Assembly (NCBI GenBank): GCA_037127315.1
Contig: JBBBDQ010001270.1
Span: 4,892,501-4,956,500, forward strand
Source of the DNA: Ascarosepion bandense
Lineage: Eukaryota > Mollusca > Cephalopoda > Sepiida > Sepiidae
Reading direction: 5' to 3'
Length of the DNA: 64,000 bases
This document shows positions 62,601 to 64,000 of this stretch, in pieces (position 1 is the first letter of the stretch; each line of letters starts with the position of its first letter). A model generated the notes under the pieces. The model searched no databases. It had not been told where the DNA came from and saw nothing but the letters and a program-made list of their open reading frames with translations. The position numbers and the translations under genes were made by a program.

Positions 62601-63504
62601 ATAGAAAACTAACAATCATTTGTCAAGAGTAATTTCACCCCCTAATCTTTAAATTCCAAACTCCAATATCCTACATCTAAAACGGTAAACGAGCAGCTCG
62701 GGTCAAAGTCCAACTCTTTCACCAAAGATTTTTGTATATCAAGGTCAAAGACGTTGCCCAAATCTAAAATCAAATACCTTAACCCCCTTCCTCTTATTCT
62801 GTACTTCTACTTTTCCTTTTTTTCTTTTCTTTTTTAATATTTATTCTTTCCTTTCCCTTTTTCTATCCCACGTGACTTCATCTGGACAAATTTAAGCCGT
62901 TCATTGTTGTATGAATTTGGTTTGAAAAGCGGCTAGGACCGCGAAATACCGTATTACCAATGGATTTGTAAAAATATCTAATTTTTGTATATATATATAC
63001 AAACCCGCGCCTATGTACAGGATTTTACCGTCATTTCAAAAACGCCAAAACTTTGTAGCCTTTTACTTCATTAATACAGATATTTTTATCCACTACCAAT
63101 TACAGGCCAGAGTGGTAAAAAAAAATAACCACCACTTGGCCGGTTATGCTGTCACTCACACCTCTCTCTTCTTCGCCTATCTTCTCTCACTTCCTTCTCC
63201 CCTCCACTGCATGCATTTTCTTACTTCCTCTTATTTGTTAAACCCAAACGCCGTGTCATCAAAGGCTGTATATGACTATACTTTACTTCATACTTTTAAA
63301 CCTGGCGTCTTTCTTTGAACCATTCACCGTGTCTCTTTTTAGTTCTTTCTTTCTCTTTCGTTTTCCTCTTTTGGTTCTATATTTCCTCAATGTCTCTTTT
63401 ACAATCCCCCATTCTGGTTTCTTATTTTCCCTATCCTTCTTTACCTCGCACACAAACATTTACCAATATAAGGAAACGAATTTTCCATCTCCATTCAAAA
63501 AATA
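62601..63504. other. No recognisable gene
   Basis: T/C-rich in the second half (63150-63500), giving open 'FSFVFLF'-type frames of low complexity with no motif. A short TA run lies at 62988-63000. Confidence 0.5.
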
Positions 63505-63628
63505 ACTTTTACTACTTGATGAGACATTGTCCTTTCAATGTCGAAACAAAATCTACATTTTGTATTAGATTGTAATATTTACATGTTCTAAATTATAAGA
63601 TATAATAAATGAATTATATATATATATA
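63505..63628 (+). repeat. Repeat H, copy 2
   Basis: CTTTTACTACTTGATGAGAC, TTTCAATGTCGAAACAAAAT and ACATGTTCTAAATTATAAG, ending in a TA run. The next copy starts 335 bp downstream. Confidence 0.88.
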
Positions 63629-63693
63629 GATACAAAAAATCTCAAGCGAGCCAAAACCTACCGCGGTTTCACACTACGGATCGTCAGGGCAAA

Positions 63694-63697
63694 AAAT

Positions 63698-63753
<56 letters not shown>

Positions 63754-63757
63754 ATTT
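63694..63757. repeat. Perfect 64-bp palindrome with TA core
   Basis: AAATATACCTTATATATA at the left mirrors TATATATAAGGTATATTT at the right around a TA run. Confidence 0.95.
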
Positions 63758-63840
63758 GGGCAGCAAGTATTTATCGAAAAGAACCAACAAGGTTTGTCGG
63801 TTTGATTTGTTTTATTGAATTTTCCTGTTTTCGAATAAGC

Positions 63841-63964
63841 TTTTACTACCTGATGAGACATTGTCCTTTCAATGTCGAAACAAAATGTACACCGTGTAGT
63901 AGATTGTAATTTTTAGATGTTCTAAATTATAAGATATAATAAATAAATTATATATATATATATA
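63841..63964 (+). repeat. Repeat H, copy 3
   Basis: CTTTTACTACCTGATGAGAC through GATGTTCTAAATTATAAGAT and a TA run. After it, GTATATAAGGTATATTTAGG repeats the sequence at 63745, so the unit with its palindrome end is duplicated to the window edge. Confidence 0.88.
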
Positions 63965-64000
63965 TGTATATAAGGTATATTTAGGCAGCAAGTATTTATC

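Noticed and set aside
63013..63575. Overlapping hydrophobic plus-strand frames (86-101 codons)
   Set aside because: They come from a pyrimidine-rich stretch giving Phe/Leu/Ser runs in all frames. No start context, splice sites or domain support a membrane protein.

Overview
This window looks like repeat-dominated intergenic or intronic DNA of an animal, most likely a mollusc and plausibly a cephalopod such as an octopus. That placement is inference. It rests on the mix of decayed LINEs, tRNA-derived SINEs, mariner/Tc1/pogo elements, long TA and ATCT microsatellites and AT-rich satellites, with no operons and no bacterial-style coding. I recognise no host protein-coding gene or exon; every open frame I can interpret belongs to a transposable element or is the translation of a simple repeat.

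Three LINE families recur, and I use working names for them. LINE-A has an APE-type endonuclease, a C-terminal domain with an 'FLGHAMRKEGLENL' signature and a short GAA-type 3' tail (RTE/BovB-like or related). It is most complete at 53475-56535, with fragments at 5575-5966 (-), 6905-8030, 14492-14757, 23810-24315, 26890-27165 (-), 35755-37130, 38203-38600 (-), 49791-50074 and 50142-50465. LINE-B belongs to the jockey/CR1 group, has an APE endonuclease, a 'CLFYKYFHGFCSDEL' and 'RLWNSLP' C-terminus and a poly(A) tail. It is most complete at 18066-21690 (-), with many other pieces. LINE-C is R2/NeSL-like, with a YMDD reverse transcriptase and a restriction-like endonuclease; it lies at 45500-48900.

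Layout: 1-2.4 kb holds a tRNA-like sequence and a mariner relic whose end has been amplified into eleven 49-bp repeats. 2.87-3.32 kb is a solo LTR. 4-16 kb is a mosaic of LINE-A and LINE-B fragments, SINEs, long-inverted-repeat elements and a 577-bp palindrome. 15.7-18 kb holds a miniature LINE-B derivative, foldbacks and TA repeats. 18-21.7 kb is the long LINE-B copy with a second LINE-B copy nested inside it in antisense. 22-27 kb has TA repeats, an ATCT array and Tc1-type MITEs whose right end is tandemly amplified. 28-35 kb has another ATCT array, a Tc1-like transposon with about 210-bp terminal repeats, and a 110-bp array made from LINE coding sequence. 35-40 kb has LINE-A interrupted by a SINE, a Penelope-like fragment and a pogo/Tigger-type element carrying two SINEs. 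40.7-45.5 kb is one 56-bp-period satellite invaded by a solo LTR, LINE-B and mariner. 45.5-51 kb has LINE-C, LINE-A insertions and a second LTR of the 41-kb family. 53.5-56.5 kb is the longest LINE-A copy. 56.57-62.6 kb is a 44-bp satellite almost without cytosine on the given strand. 62.6-64 kb has further repeats and a TA palindrome.

Nothing here suggests genes working together in a pathway. The interest lies in how the elements nest, and in the repeated conversion of transposon fragments into tandem arrays (49-bp mariner end, about 230-bp MITE end, 110-bp LINE fragment). All calls come from reading the sequence; no alignment or database search was run, and repeat boundaries are approximate except where target duplications are stated.
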